Of a stretch of DNA of 64,000 nucleotides, positions 27,427-36,758 are shown one piece after another. The DNA comes from Candidatus Pantoea soli (lineage in GTDB: Bacteria > Pseudomonadota > Gammaproteobacteria > Enterobacterales > Enterobacteriaceae). The stretch is from contig NZ_CP032703.1 in the NCBI RefSeq assembly GCF_007833795.1, positions 310,001 through 374,000 on the forward strand. The letters run 5' to 3'. The position numbers and the translations under genes were made by a program. How positions within the stretch are numbered: the first letter of the stretch is position 1; every line of letters starts with the position of its first letter. The notes under the pieces were generated by a model. That model was given only the letters and a program-made list of their open reading frames with translations. It was not told the DNA's origin and did not search any database.

Positions 27427-27823
27427 CTGTAGATGCCGGTTACGGGCAGAGGTTCGCCCGTCGTAGCACAATCGTTTCTTCGTTTACAGATGGTTTGACT
27501 ACAGCCGCATCTTACGCGGCAAAGATTAAATCAGGCTTAAGTGTGAGCAGAATGTGGCGGCGCGTTAACGGCGGTCAGCGTGCCGCGCGGTGACGCCAGC
27601 GTGACCTGCATAAGCGCAACGGTGGGTTTCCTGGCGCTGGCTGGCGCTGCTGGGGCGCTGTCAGCAGCCTGCAGGCCGCCGTAGCGCCGTGCGCCACCGG
27701 TTTTAAGATAATTGCCAGCGGGCGTTTCTTCGTCTTAACAATCAGGCGATTAAGTCAAATGCTGCGACTCATCCGGCGGGCTGCACAAGCAGATTGCAGC
27801 CGTATGACGCTTTTTTGACAACG
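27427..27823. other. Intergenic region before the Pit transporter
   Basis: About 400 bases between divergent genes, GC-rich in the middle (27550-27700). No ribosome site with an open frame of useful length was seen on either strand; only the Pho box just downstream is recognisable. Confidence 0.4.
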
Positions 27824-27841
27824 CTGTCATAAATCTTTCAC
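27824..27841 (+). promoter_or_regulatory. Pho box (PhoB-binding site)
   Basis: CTGTCATAAATCTTTCAC matches the Pho box consensus CTGTCATAWAWCTGTCAY at 17 of 18 positions. A TTATAT or TATGTT -10 element follows at 27849-27856, the distance expected when PhoB takes the place of the -35 element. This points to phosphate-starvation induction of the transporter at 27913. Confidence 0.82.
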
Positions 27842-27912
27842 AAATCCTTTATATGTTAGTCGCCCTAATCGTTGTGCTTATGCTGCCTTCGCGATCAACA
27901 GGAAGAATTTTA

Positions 27913-29532
27913 ATGAGTGACTCTCTCAACGTCCCGCCGGCTCACGTTTCTGCACCGGGCGTAGCGTCCGGGATGACCGCCCGCAACACATCCCGTCTGC
28001 GCCCCCCTATGCTGTTCATCGCGCTGATTCTGCTTGGGCTGGTATTTGCCGGCAGTAAACTGGCGGAGGATATACAGCAGTCCGGCCTCACCCTCAGCGG
28101 TCTGCTGCCGCTGATGTTGCTGGCGGTGGCCCTGCTGGCCGCGCTGGGATTTGAGTTCGTCAATGGTTTTCACGACACCGCGAATGCGGTCGCCACCGTT
28201 ATCTATACCCGTTCCCTTTCGCCCACGGTGGCCGTGGTGCTCTCTGGCCTGTTTAACTTCCTCGGCGTTTTATGCTCCTCCGGTGCGGTCGCCTTTGGCA
28301 TGATGTCGCTGCTGCCGGTGGAGCTGATTGTCCAGACCGGCAGCCATGAAAGTTTTGTGATGATTTATGCCCTGCTGTTTTCAGCCATCCTCTGGAATCT
28401 GGCGACCTGGTGGCGTGGACTGCCCGCCTCCTCATCCCACACGCTGATCGGCGCGATTATTGGCGTCGGCGTTGCACATGCCGTGTCACAGGGCCGCAGT
28501 GCGCTGAGCGGGGTTAACTGGGGTCAGGCACTGAACATCGGCAATGCGCTGCTGCTTTCACCGGTAGTGGGCTTTGCCTGCGCGGCACTGCTGCTGCTGG
28601 CGATCAAGCGACTGGTGAAATCCCCGGCGCTCTGCCAGACCGCCAGCGCACAGGCGGCGCCTTCCCGCTGGATTCGCGGCCTGATGATTCTCTCCTGCAG
28701 CGGCGTCTCTTTTGCGCACGGATCGAATGACGGGCAGAAAGGCATGGGCTTAATCATGCTGATTCTGATAGCGGCCTTGCCGGTGACCTATTCACTGAAC
28801 CGCACGCTGACGGAGGGCGACAGTGCACAAATCGTGACGCTGTCACACAAAGCACAGCAGCAGCTGGAGGCACTGGCACCGGTTGGTGTTGTGGAGGATG
28901 CCCGGGCGGTGCTGACGACCTACCTGCAAACCGGTGAACCCGATCCCCGCGTGCTGCCTGCGCTGGCGCAGCTGACTGGCACAGCGGGCGACACCCTGGC
29001 CCGCTACGGATCGCTGAGCCAGCTGCCTGCCGATCGGGTCGCCGGCGTGCGTAATGCCCTGTACCTGAGCGCGGAAACCATTAAACGTCTGCAGGCGGAC
29101 AACACGTTGCAGCTGCCGGCGGCAACCGCGCAAACCCTGCAGGCGCTGCGCAAAGCGCTGGAAGGTGCGACCCGGTTCATTCCGGCATGGGTCAAAATCG
29201 CCGTCGCGCTGGCGCTGGGGCTCGGTACGCTGGTCGGCTGGCGTCGCATCGTCAGCACACTGGGCGAGAAAATTGGCAAAGCGCCGCTGAACTACGCCCA
29301 GGGCGTCAGCGCTCAGCTGGTGACCATGGGCACCATCGGCGCAGCCAGTGGATTTGGCCTGCCGGTATCGACCACTCACGTGCTCTCCTCCGGCATTGCC
29401 GGCACCATGGCGGCGAACCGCAGCGGCCTGCAGCTCAGCACGCTGCGTAACATGGTGCTGGCCTGGGTGCTGACGCTCCCGGCGGCGGCCCTGCTTTCCG
29501 CCACGCTTTACTGGCTTTTTTCCGCGCTTTAA
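27913..29532 (+). CDS. pit: Pit family inorganic phosphate transporter
   Basis: A 539-residue inner-membrane symporter for phosphate with divalent cation and protons. Both Pit repeats are present: EFVNGFHDTANAVATVIYTRS with LPASSSHTLIGAIIG, then FAHGSNDGQKGMGLIMLIL and GLPVSTTHVLSSGIAGTM. Compared with E. coli PitA (499) it has a longer N-terminus (about 45 residues plus an extra hydrophobic segment) and a different central hydrophilic domain (about residues 300-425). ATG 27913 follows AGGAAG; an in-frame start at 27853 has no such site. The Pho box upstream is unlike E. coli pitA, which is largely constitutive, and suggests induction under phosphate limitation. Confidence 0.9.
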   Translation: MSDSLNVPPAHVSAPGVASGMTARNTSRLRPPMLFIALILLGLVFAGSKLAEDIQQSGLTLSGLLPLMLLAVALLAALGFEFVNGFHDTANAVATVIYTRSLSPTVAVVLSGLFNFLGVLCSSGAVAFGMMSLLPVELIVQTGSHESFVMIYALLFSAILWNLATWWRGLPASSSHTLIGAIIGVGVAHAVSQGRSALSGVNWGQALNIGNALLLSPVVGFACAALLLLAIKRLVKSPALCQTASAQAAPSRWIRGLMILSCSGVSFAHGSNDGQKGMGLIMLILIAALPVTYSLNRTLTEGDSAQIVTLSHKAQQQLEALAPVGVVEDARAVLTTYLQTGEPDPRVLPALAQLTGTAGDTLARYGSLSQLPADRVAGVRNALYLSAETIKRLQADNTLQLPAATAQTLQALRKALEGATRFIPAWVKIAVALALGLGTLVGWRRIVSTLGEKIGKAPLNYAQGVSAQLVTMGTIGAASGFGLPVSTTHVLSSGIAGTMAANRSGLQLSTLRNMVLAWVLTLPAAALLSATLYWLFSAL

Positions 29533-29533
29533 T

Positions 29534-29750
29534 GATGATTGCAACAGGGATAACAAAAATGTCTTCACACTCAACGGAACCAACTGCATTACCCATCTGC
29601 TGCAGCAGGTGCCTTATGAAGCGGCGGAGTGCGAGAAAGTCACGCTGCCCGCGCGTATTCACCACGCGGGCTATGTGCGTCATCCGGTCCCTGACACGAT
29701 GCGGGTGCCGGACTGCTGCGCCTGGCAGGTGCGCAGTCCTAAACCTGGGG
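29534..29750 (+). other. Open stretch without start, possible gene remnant
   Basis: After the pit stop, one frame stays open from 29534 to beyond 29750 and reads like protein (VFTLNGTNCITHLLQQVPYE, then CEKVTLPARIHHAGYVRHPV). There is no ATG, only a GTG at 29609 without ribosome site, and it runs into the 3' end of the convergent decarboxylase. It could be the end of a decayed gene. I do not recognise the family. Confidence 0.25.
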
Positions 29751-29759
29751 GTGCGCCGT

Positions 29760-30956
29760 TCAGGCAGAAGCCGCGTCATCGTCCAGCCAGAATACCTCCG
29801 GCGGGCTGTGCATCAGGAAGTTCTGATGGGAAATATTCCACGCATAGGCGCCGGCCAGACTGAACACCAGCCAGTCGCCCGGTGCCAGCGCGGCGACCGG
29901 CTGCTGTCGTGCCAGCACATCTTTCGGCGTACAGAGCTGTCCGACCAGCGTCACCGGCTGGTCGCGCAGCCAGGGTTCATTCTGCGCGCGGCGCAGCACG
30001 CTGAACGGATGATTGTGACTCTGCGCCGCCGGCGTGCGGAAATGGTGCGTACCGCCGCGGCCGATGGCAAACCACTCGCCGAGATTCTTTTTCACATCCA
30101 GCACTTCCATCACGTAATAGCCGCAGGCGGCCGTCATAAACCGGCCGCACTCAAAGCGCAGGGTCCAGCCGTGCGCCTGGCTGCGCTGGGTGATATCGGG
30201 TAAGCGCTGACAGAACTGTGACCAGTCAAAGTGACATTCCGGCTGCTGGTAGTTGATACCGATACCGCCACCAACATTGATCAAATCAATGGTCAGCTGC
30301 CAGCGCTGGCACCAGTCATGCACTTTATCAAGGTAAAGGCGTATCAGCGCCAGGTGGTTATCGACGTCCAGCTGGTGAGACATCAGGTGAAAATGAAAAC
30401 CACGCAGCCTGATGTGCGGCGATGCCGCTATGGCGCGCAGGGCGGCGGGCAGCTCCTGTTCATCCAGCCCGAAAGGCGTGGGTTTCCCGCCCATCATCAG
30501 ACGCGTGCCGCCGATGCCCTCCAGCGCAATATTCATCCGCAGCAGCACCGCGACCGGCTGGCCGCTGCGGCGGGCCACCGCCTGCAGACGGTTCAGCTCC
30601 GTCAGGCTTTCCACGTGCAGCACTTCTACGCCCTGCTCAATTGCCTGCGCCAGTTCGCTCTCCAGCTTGCCCGGCCCGCCAAAAATCAGCGGCTTGTCCG
30701 CTACCTGCTGGCGCAGCCAGTTCAGCTCCCCGCCGGATGCCGCTTCAAAGCCGTCCACGTCGGCGCTCAGCGTACGCAGGATCGCCGCTTCCGGGTTAGC
30801 TTTGGCGGCATAGAAGAGTTCACATCCCGGCGGTAAGGCGCGGCGCATGGCCTGGGTGTGCTGGCGCAGCGCCGTCAGATCGTAAACATAGGCACAAAAA
30901 GGTTCGGTGCGCTGCTGTTGTAACTGCTGAAGTTTGTGTAATACCTGCGGGGTCAC
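29760..30956 (-). CDS. pvsE: PLP-dependent decarboxylase, PvsE-like (siderophore biosynthesis)
   Basis: A 398-residue fold-type III PLP enzyme of the ornithine/diaminopimelate decarboxylase family. PLP lysine is K52 (FYAAKANPEA); glycine-rich phosphate loop NVGGGIGINY; the FHFHLMSHQLD histidine and the C-terminal LCTPKDVLARQQ with SLAGAYAWNISHQNFL are family marks. In vibrioferrin synthesis PvsE decarboxylates a serine-derived intermediate to supply the ethanolamine part. Its ATG overlaps the pvsD-type stop by four bases (ATGA). Last gene of the run. A close alternative is SbnH/AcsE, decarboxylases of staphyloferrin B and achromobactin synthesis, in similar clusters. Confidence 0.82.
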   Translation of the reverse strand: MTPQVLHKLQQLQQQRTEPFCAYVYDLTALRQHTQAMRRALPPGCELFYAAKANPEAAILRTLSADVDGFEAASGGELNWLRQQVADKPLIFGGPGKLESELAQAIEQGVEVLHVESLTELNRLQAVARRSGQPVAVLLRMNIALEGIGGTRLMMGGKPTPFGLDEQELPAALRAIAASPHIRLRGFHFHLMSHQLDVDNHLALIRLYLDKVHDWCQRWQLTIDLINVGGGIGINYQQPECHFDWSQFCQRLPDITQRSQAHGWTLRFECGRFMTAACGYYVMEVLDVKKNLGEWFAIGRGGTHHFRTPAAQSHNHPFSVLRRAQNEPWLRDQPVTLVGQLCTPKDVLARQQPVAALAPGDWLVFSLAGAYAWNISHQNFLMHSPPEVFWLDDDAASA

Positions 30957-32710
30957 GGCTGGCTCCTTAGCGGATGCTGCATCAGGGTGTAATCGGCATG
31001 CCGATCGGCTTTCTGCATCAGGCGGGTTTTCAGGTTATTTTTGGAAGGCAGCGTGCCGCCCGCCAGCACAGCAGCGATTTCCGGCTGCGTCCGCCAGCGT
31101 GTCAGCTGCTGTGCCAGCACATCCCACAGCTGCTGTTCCAGCGTCCGGTCGCCATCCGCCAGGCGGAACAGCGTTTCGGAGAGATGGTTAACCAGCAGGC
31201 AGTAGGCAACCCGGCACCAGCCCTGCTCGCGGCTGTACCACACCGACTGCCGTGCCCGGTCTGACATCCCGGCCAGATCCGCTTCGCGCCAGCGTTCAGT
31301 GGTGAGTTTGGTGCCTTCCAGATCGCGCACCCATACGGCCACCGGCAGATGATCCTCCAGCGCCAGCAGCACATTCTGCAGATGCGGCTCAAACACCAGC
31401 CCTTCGGCGAAAAAGGCCTCCAGTACGCCAGGCAGCAGCACCTCAAGATAGTGCGTCAGCCATAACCGGCTGGCCTGTGCTTGCGTAAGCCCGCGCGCCT
31501 GCGCCAGCTGGCGGATTATCGCCTGCAGTGGGCTGTGTCCCGCGTGATCAAGAGCAAACAGCGAGGCAGCCAGCCACGGTTGCGCATCGTGCAGGTTTTC
31601 ACGGTACAGAATGCCAAAGCACTCCTGCAGATGGCGCACTTCTTCGGCTTCATCAGCGCGTGCCAGCGATGAGAAATCCAGGCTGCTGGCCGCCGGCTCA
31701 CGCATGATGCGGAACCCTGGCGTCTGCGTTTCAAGCCGGGTAAATGCCCCCTTCAGTCGCTGATTCAGCGCAACCGCGCTTTCCAGTTCATACCAGGCAT
31801 TTTTACGCACGCAGTTGGTCAGCCGGACGTGAATGGAGCATTTCAGGTAATAGGGTAAATCGGCGCGCCAGAGCGTGCGTACCGACGAGGTTGCGGCAAA
31901 CGCCGGCCCGGTTTCGCCGAGCGGCGTAATCAGCCCGGCGTCACGGGCGCGGGCATACAGCGGCGAATCCATGATATGGCGCGCTTCCCACGGGTGGCAG
32001 GGATAGCAGTTTTCGCCCTGCAATCCTGCCAGCATGTCTTTGATCGGTGCGCTGCCGCGCACCTGCAACAGCGAGGGATCGATGCGGAACCAGAACAGCG
32101 GAAAGCGTGCAGAAACCTCCGGTGAGCAGGCCAGCAGCGCCTGTGGCGTCACGCCCTGACGGCTTTTCGGGCTGGGATGCATCGGATGGCCCCACAGCAG
32201 ACTCTCTTCGCTGCGGATATAGCTGTGCGTGGTGGCCGGTGGCGGCAGCTGCTGCAGGAATGCGGTCATCACCTGCACGCTGTTTTCAATCTGCTGCTGC
32301 AGCTCCTGATTTGGCTGCTGGCCACTTTCGCGCATCATCACATGCACCAGCAGCGCTATTGCTTCGCTGCAGGGTACAGCGCGCCACGGCGTGCCAAACT
32401 GCTTGATAAAAGGCGAACCGCTGTAATCACCGCGATCCAGCAGGCTCCAGCGGGTGGCGCGCAGCGCCAGCAGCGTCTCCCCGTTGACATCCAGCGACAG
32501 CAGCACCACGTCGCCACTCACCACCCGGCTGGCGAGCGACAGCGGAATATTGCCCTGTCGCGCCAGGCGCACGCGCCCTGCCGGGCGGGCAAACTCGCGG
32601 ATGTAGCAGTTGAGCAGCGCCGTCAGCGCGGCAAACTCTGCCTGCTCACGCTGCAGTGGCCGTTTCGCGGCCGTCAGCGGATGTTCACGAACTGCGAGTG
32701 ATACGGACAT
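30953..32710 (-). CDS. pvsD: NIS siderophore synthetase (IucA/IucC family), PvsD-like
   Basis: A 585-residue NRPS-independent siderophore synthetase, which uses ATP to join a carboxylate to an amine or alcohol. Family marks are visible: GHPMHPSPKSRQG, the nucleotide and substrate region HPWEARHIMDSPLYA, SSVRTLWRADLPYYLKCSIHVRLTNCVRKNAW (partly the family core), and FEPHLQNVLLALEDHLP with RDLEGTKL. Start at 32710 (MSVSLAVREHP), preceded by AGGATCAGGTT, overlapping the MFS gene end by 26 bases. The paired synthetases in a pvs-type order act on citrate and 2-oxoglutarate ends in vibrioferrin; which one this does here is inferred from order only. Confidence 0.85.
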   Translation of the reverse strand: MSVSLAVREHPLTAAKRPLQREQAEFAALTALLNCYIREFARPAGRVRLARQGNIPLSLASRVVSGDVVLLSLDVNGETLLALRATRWSLLDRGDYSGSPFIKQFGTPWRAVPCSEAIALLVHVMMRESGQQPNQELQQQIENSVQVMTAFLQQLPPPATTHSYIRSEESLLWGHPMHPSPKSRQGVTPQALLACSPEVSARFPLFWFRIDPSLLQVRGSAPIKDMLAGLQGENCYPCHPWEARHIMDSPLYARARDAGLITPLGETGPAFAATSSVRTLWRADLPYYLKCSIHVRLTNCVRKNAWYELESAVALNQRLKGAFTRLETQTPGFRIMREPAASSLDFSSLARADEAEEVRHLQECFGILYRENLHDAQPWLAASLFALDHAGHSPLQAIIRQLAQARGLTQAQASRLWLTHYLEVLLPGVLEAFFAEGLVFEPHLQNVLLALEDHLPVAVWVRDLEGTKLTTERWREADLAGMSDRARQSVWYSREQGWCRVAYCLLVNHLSETLFRLADGDRTLEQQLWDVLAQQLTRWRTQPEIAAVLAGGTLPSKNNLKTRLMQKADRHADYTLMQHPLRSQP

Positions 32711-33848
32711 AACCTGATCCTCGTAAAGATGAAGTAACAAAGATGAAAACGGCCATCACTGCGGCCAGGGCGGACGCCAGATACGGCGTCTGCAACGTGG
32801 TATGCGCCACCAGCCAGCCCGCGCTGAGTCCGGCCGCCACGCCGGCCCATTTCCCGGCGGCGTCAATTTGACCGAACTGCTTTCCGGCGCTGTGCTGGCG
32901 GATGGCGTTGCTCAGCAGCTGATTGGCACCGCTATAGGCCAGCAGCATGCCGAGACCAAAAAGGGTGCGCGCCGCCAGCAGCGCGGCAGGCGTCTCCAGC
33001 CGCGTGTGCCATAGCGCCGCCAGCGCCAGCAGCAGCATGCCCGGCGCAAACCACAGGCCGCGTCCGGGCAGGCGATGCCACAGCGGCAGCAGCAGCAGAT
33101 AAATCAGATGCGGCCAGCTGTAAAACACGCCAACGATCACCGGCTGATGCAGCCAGTGCGCGGCATAAGGCAGGAAATAGGGAAAGGTCACCACCATGGC
33201 GAAATTGAACAAAAATTGCATCAGCCACAGCGGCCACAGCGGCGCGGCCTTTTCGGCCGGTGCTCCCCGGGCAGAGCTCCGTGTTTGTGACGGCGTCACC
33301 TCATCCAGCAACCGTAACGACAGCAGCAGCCCGGCGAGTGGCAGCAGCGCCAGCCCCAGCCACAGGCGCTGGCCGATATGCGGCAGCACCATCAGCACGG
33401 CGCCCATCAGCGGCGGTGCGCTGAGCAGCGCCAGACGGGCAGAAAACTGCGTCCAGTTCAGCGCTTTTGCCAGCGCATCGCCGTGCAGATACTGCGACAG
33501 GTAGCCATTGGCGGCCGCCAGCGTGCCGCCGGCCAGCCCCTGCAGCGCCAGTGCCAGCACCAGCCACGGCAGCGAGGGCGCGGCCCCCGCCAGCAGAAAC
33601 GCCAGCGTCAGGCCGGCCAGCGCACGCTGCAGCGACAGCCGCCGGCCGTAGCGATCGGCAAAGCGTCCCCACCCGCTGGCGGAAAGCGCCGTCATCACCG
33701 CTGGCAGGCTGAACAGCACGCCGGCCCACGGGCTCTGTTCAGCCAGGCCAAACGCCTGCAGCAGCCGCGGCAGATAGAGCGGAACGCCCAGTACGGTAAA
33801 TGCCGCCAGAAAGTGACAGGCCAGCACCACCACCAGCGTGCTGCGCAT
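32685..33848 (-). CDS. pvsC: MFS exporter, PvsC-like (siderophore export)
   Basis: A 387-residue major facilitator superfamily protein with twelve hydrophobic helices and the loop-2 motif GRFADRYGRRLSLQRA. The start MRSTLVVVLACHFLAAF at 33848 shares a base with the stop of the upstream synthetase (TGATG). Its place between two NIS synthetases is the same as pvsC in the vibrioferrin operon and fits export of the finished siderophore across the inner membrane. The sequence itself does not reveal the substrate. Confidence 0.85.
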   Translation of the reverse strand: MRSTLVVVLACHFLAAFTVLGVPLYLPRLLQAFGLAEQSPWAGVLFSLPAVMTALSASGWGRFADRYGRRLSLQRALAGLTLAFLLAGAAPSLPWLVLALALQGLAGGTLAAANGYLSQYLHGDALAKALNWTQFSARLALLSAPPLMGAVLMVLPHIGQRLWLGLALLPLAGLLLSLRLLDEVTPSQTRSSARGAPAEKAAPLWPLWLMQFLFNFAMVVTFPYFLPYAAHWLHQPVIVGVFYSWPHLIYLLLLPLWHRLPGRGLWFAPGMLLLALAALWHTRLETPAALLAARTLFGLGMLLAYSGANQLLSNAIRQHSAGKQFGQIDAAGKWAGVAAGLSAGWLVAHTTLQTPYLASALAAVMAVFIFVTSSLRGSGYVRITRSS

Positions 33849-35560
33849 CAGTTGCTCTCCCGCTGCAGGAAGTTAGGGCCGCTCTGACCGTAAAACTTGT
33901 TGATGTCTGCCGCGCCGGAGGCCTGTTTACTCAGCAGGCTGCCGCTCAGCAGCAGGTACTTCACCGGCTGCGTCGGTGACGCAAACAGCTGCTGCCGGGC
34001 GTAAGCGGTCTCCACCCCTTCGCGCGCCAGCCGATCCAGGGTGTTTTCCAGCGCCTGGCGCAGCGTGGCGTAGCCCGCTTCGCGTTCCAGCACCCCGGCC
34101 GCGGCCAGACTCTCCAGCACTGCGGCCTGGCAGAGTTGCAGGGTGATGGTAATGAACATCTGCGCCAGCGCGGACTCCTCCTGCACGCAGATACGCGCAT
34201 CGCGCAGCTGCGATAAACGCGTTGCCAGCTGCGGGGCAGCAGCGGCAAAGCGGGACGGCAGAATCCGTGCGGCGTCATTATCTTTCATGACCAGCGTCAG
34301 CGGTTCGCCTGGGGTCATGCTCAGCACCGCGTTCTGCTGGTTGGACTCCAGGGCGATGCCGTAGCGCAGCCACAGGGTCAGATGCACATCGGCCATCAGC
34401 TGGCAGTAGTCGCGCCACCAGCAGGCAATATCCGGCATACCCGGCTGCGCCAGCAGTGCGCTGAGATAAAGCCGCCCGTCGGGTAAGGTGCTGCCCAGCG
34501 CCGCCACCGGCAGCAGCGTTTCGCCGGGGCGGGCGGCCGGATAGCGGCGCAGCAGAAACGCCAGCTGCTTGTCTTCCGCCACATGGCCGCAGAAGCGCTC
34601 ATCAACGTGACGGTAGCGGTCCTGCAGCAGGCTATCCTCCCGGCCAATCGCCGTCAGCACATCGGCAAACCACTGGCCGTCATACAGGGTGGAGGGTTTA
34701 ATCAGCCGGATGTTTTTCTGCCCGAGCGTGCGCATGGTGAGCGGCACTTTCAGGTGATCGCCCGGCCACGCTTTCAGCTGCACGGTGCGCACCGAGAGCG
34801 TGGGATAGACATCCAGCCAGGCTTCCGGCGCGATCGCCGCCCCGGCGGGCAGCGCGCTGAGATGACGCAGCGTCAGCGGATGCACCGGGATCAGCGCGTG
34901 GTGCCGGTACAAGTCTTCATCAAGCCCCACCTGCTGCGGCTGCGGCCACCAGTCAGGCCGGGCGGCGGCATCGGTCAGCGTCAGGCTCTCGGCCGGCAGC
35001 GCCAGCCAGCGCAGCCTGAACGACTGACAGAATTCCGGCGCATACGCGCGCAAATCCGCCTCGCTGAAGCCAAACTTGGCGCGCGCCGTCGGGTAATAAG
35101 GGTGATCAAGGAAACTGGCCAGCTGGTCAGCATGTCGCAGTCGCTCTCCCCAACTCATACTGGCAGGCGGGCGCAGCAGCGCCTCGCGCTGCCCGGCAAA
35201 CGCAGCGGCGCACAGTTCGCCCTGTGCCACGGCGGCATCGGCCTCCTCTTTGTAGGTGGCAAACAGCTGACGCGTCTCCTCCTGCTGATCCGGCATCAGG
35301 GCACGCAGCCAGGCGGCATAGCCGCTTTGCGTCGCCCAGCCATCCGCCGTCTGCACCTGCCACACCGGCGACACCGCACGCCAGCGCTGCATATAGTCAC
35401 TGGCTCGCACCGCCAGCCGCAGGATGACGTCACCGTTGCGGTACTGCAGCCATGTCTGATCGGCCGTCGTTGTGATATCGGCGCGGCTAATCACGCCGCT
35501 GACATCTTCCCGCAGGCAGGTATCAATAATGCGCAGGGTAATGTAGTCATGCTGGTTCAT
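33848..35560 (-). CDS. pvsB: NIS siderophore synthetase (IucA/IucC family), PvsB-like
   Basis: A 570-residue ATP-dependent siderophore synthetase. IucA/IucC marks include HPYYPTARAKFGFSEADLRAYAPEF (partly quoted), IPVHPLTLRHLSALPAG, YPTLSVRTVQLKAWPGDHLKVPLTMRTLGQKNIRL (family core) and the metal/phosphate segment LTLVMKDNDAARIL with ESNQQNAVLSMTPG. ATG 35560 overlaps the ATP-grasp gene stop by four bases and has a GGGAG site; a start at 35575 would begin inside that gene. With its paralogue at 30953 it gives the two condensation steps typical of a citrate-based hydroxycarboxylate siderophore. Confidence 0.86.
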   Translation of the reverse strand: MNQHDYITLRIIDTCLREDVSGVISRADITTTADQTWLQYRNGDVILRLAVRASDYMQRWRAVSPVWQVQTADGWATQSGYAAWLRALMPDQQEETRQLFATYKEEADAAVAQGELCAAAFAGQREALLRPPASMSWGERLRHADQLASFLDHPYYPTARAKFGFSEADLRAYAPEFCQSFRLRWLALPAESLTLTDAAARPDWWPQPQQVGLDEDLYRHHALIPVHPLTLRHLSALPAGAAIAPEAWLDVYPTLSVRTVQLKAWPGDHLKVPLTMRTLGQKNIRLIKPSTLYDGQWFADVLTAIGREDSLLQDRYRHVDERFCGHVAEDKQLAFLLRRYPAARPGETLLPVAALGSTLPDGRLYLSALLAQPGMPDIACWWRDYCQLMADVHLTLWLRYGIALESNQQNAVLSMTPGEPLTLVMKDNDAARILPSRFAAAAPQLATRLSQLRDARICVQEESALAQMFITITLQLCQAAVLESLAAAGVLEREAGYATLRQALENTLDRLAREGVETAYARQQLFASPTQPVKYLLLSGSLLSKQASGAADINKFYGQSGPNFLQRESN

Positions 35561-36726
35561 GGTGCAATCTCCCATTGCAGGCTGGCAAGGGTCGCGGCAT
35601 AGCGCTGCTGCAGCTGTTCGCGGTGCTCCGCTTCCAGATAGATCACGCCGAGGTAATCTTTATTGGAGTGGGTGATCGTGACCGCCTCGCCCTGCGCTCT
35701 CAGCGGACGGTAGCGCAAACCGGGGGCGGGTTGAGGCTGCGGGGCCTGCTGCAGCACGCCGCTCTGCTGCGCCACCACATAGTGAATCAGCGCCTCGCCC
35801 GCGGCCGGCTTCACCGGCGGCAGCGGCTGGCCCAGATGCAGCTGTAAAATCGGGGTGAACCAGCCGCCCGGCAGCAGGCGATCCAGCAGAAATTCGCGGC
35901 CGTCACCAATGCTGCGATAGTTAATTTCCACCAGCACCGGGCCATTTTCCGTGACAATAAATTCACTGTGGCAGACGCCAAAACCCACGCCAAAGGTGCG
36001 CAGCTGGGCCAGCGCCTGCTGCTTCCAGCGCGTGCTCTGCTCGCCGCTCCAGCGCGCCGCCATTTCCACAAAGTGCGGCGGCGGCGAGAGCTCGACATCA
36101 AACCCGCCGACCGCTACGACTTCATTGCCGTCCCCCAGCGTTTCCAGGGTAAACAGCGGGCCGGACATAAAGGCTTCAGCCAGCAGCGTCTGGCGCACCG
36201 GCAGCTGCGCCAGATACGCTTCACAGCTGGCGCGATCGTGCACCAGTCGCACATCCATTGATGCCACGCCCTGGCCGGGCTTCACCACCAGCGGCCACGG
36301 CCAGTCATCCTGCGGCGTGGTATCGGGCAGCAGCGGCGTTGACCACACGGAGGGCAGCCCCAGCGTTTGCAGGCGCTGGCGCATGCGCCATTTCTCTTTC
36401 GCGGCATAGCAAATCTGCCACGGCTTTGCAGGCAGCCCGAGCGCACTGGCCGCTATGGCGGTGGCAGTTTGCAGATGGTCGCTGTTAGAGAACAGCGCGG
36501 CGGGCGTGATACCCCAGCCGGTCAGGACATCCAGAATCGACAGCGGATTAAAGACATCGCACTCAATGACGCGCACGCTGGCGTCCAGCGCCTGATTGTG
36601 CGCCATGGCATGATCGGTCAGCACCACGACCGGGTAACCCAGCTGCTGAGCGGCGGGGATAAAACCTTCGATCACTGCCGCATTCACGACGTGACTAATG
36701 ATCACATAGGGCTTGTGGTTGAGCAT
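35557..36726 (-). CDS. pvsA: ATP-grasp ligase, PvsA-like
   Basis: A 389-residue ATP-grasp enzyme joining a carboxylate to an amine with ATP hydrolysis. Order: pre-ATP-grasp Rossmann part (residues 1-95), then the ATP-binding core with PWPLVVKPGQGVASMDVRLV, LLAEAFMSGPLFTLETL and the magnesium site VLVEINYRSIGDG. In vibrioferrin loci PvsA adds alanine to the citrate backbone. ATG 36726 (MLNHKPYVIIS) is the family start; longer in-frame starts up to 36828 run into the aldolase gene. It lies 32 bases after the aldolase-type gene and overlaps pvsB by four bases. Confidence 0.83.
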   Translation of the reverse strand: MLNHKPYVIISHVVNAAVIEGFIPAAQQLGYPVVVLTDHAMAHNQALDASVRVIECDVFNPLSILDVLTGWGITPAALFSNSDHLQTATAIAASALGLPAKPWQICYAAKEKWRMRQRLQTLGLPSVWSTPLLPDTTPQDDWPWPLVVKPGQGVASMDVRLVHDRASCEAYLAQLPVRQTLLAEAFMSGPLFTLETLGDGNEVVAVGGFDVELSPPPHFVEMAARWSGEQSTRWKQQALAQLRTFGVGFGVCHSEFIVTENGPVLVEINYRSIGDGREFLLDRLLPGGWFTPILQLHLGQPLPPVKPAAGEALIHYVVAQQSGVLQQAPQPQPAPGLRYRPLRAQGEAVTITHSNKDYLGVIYLEAEHREQLQQRYAATLASLQWEIAP

Positions 36727-36758
36727 GGAAGTACCTGTTGCATTGTCGTAACGAAGGA

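Noticed and set aside
29532..30203. 223-codon plus-strand ORF after pit
   Set aside because: Most of it is antisense to the decarboxylase gene and Arg/Cys-rich; the start lies at the pit stop without ribosome site.
34583..35602. 339-codon ORF antisense to the PvsB-like gene
   Set aside because: Shadow of a GC-rich gene; no ribosome site or family resemblance.
29760..36726. Achromobactin (acs) or aerobactin locus
   Set aside because: Aerobactin would need IucB and IucD types, which are absent. Achromobactin would need three NIS synthetases and an aminotransferase; here there are two synthetases and an ATP-grasp enzyme, as in pvs.
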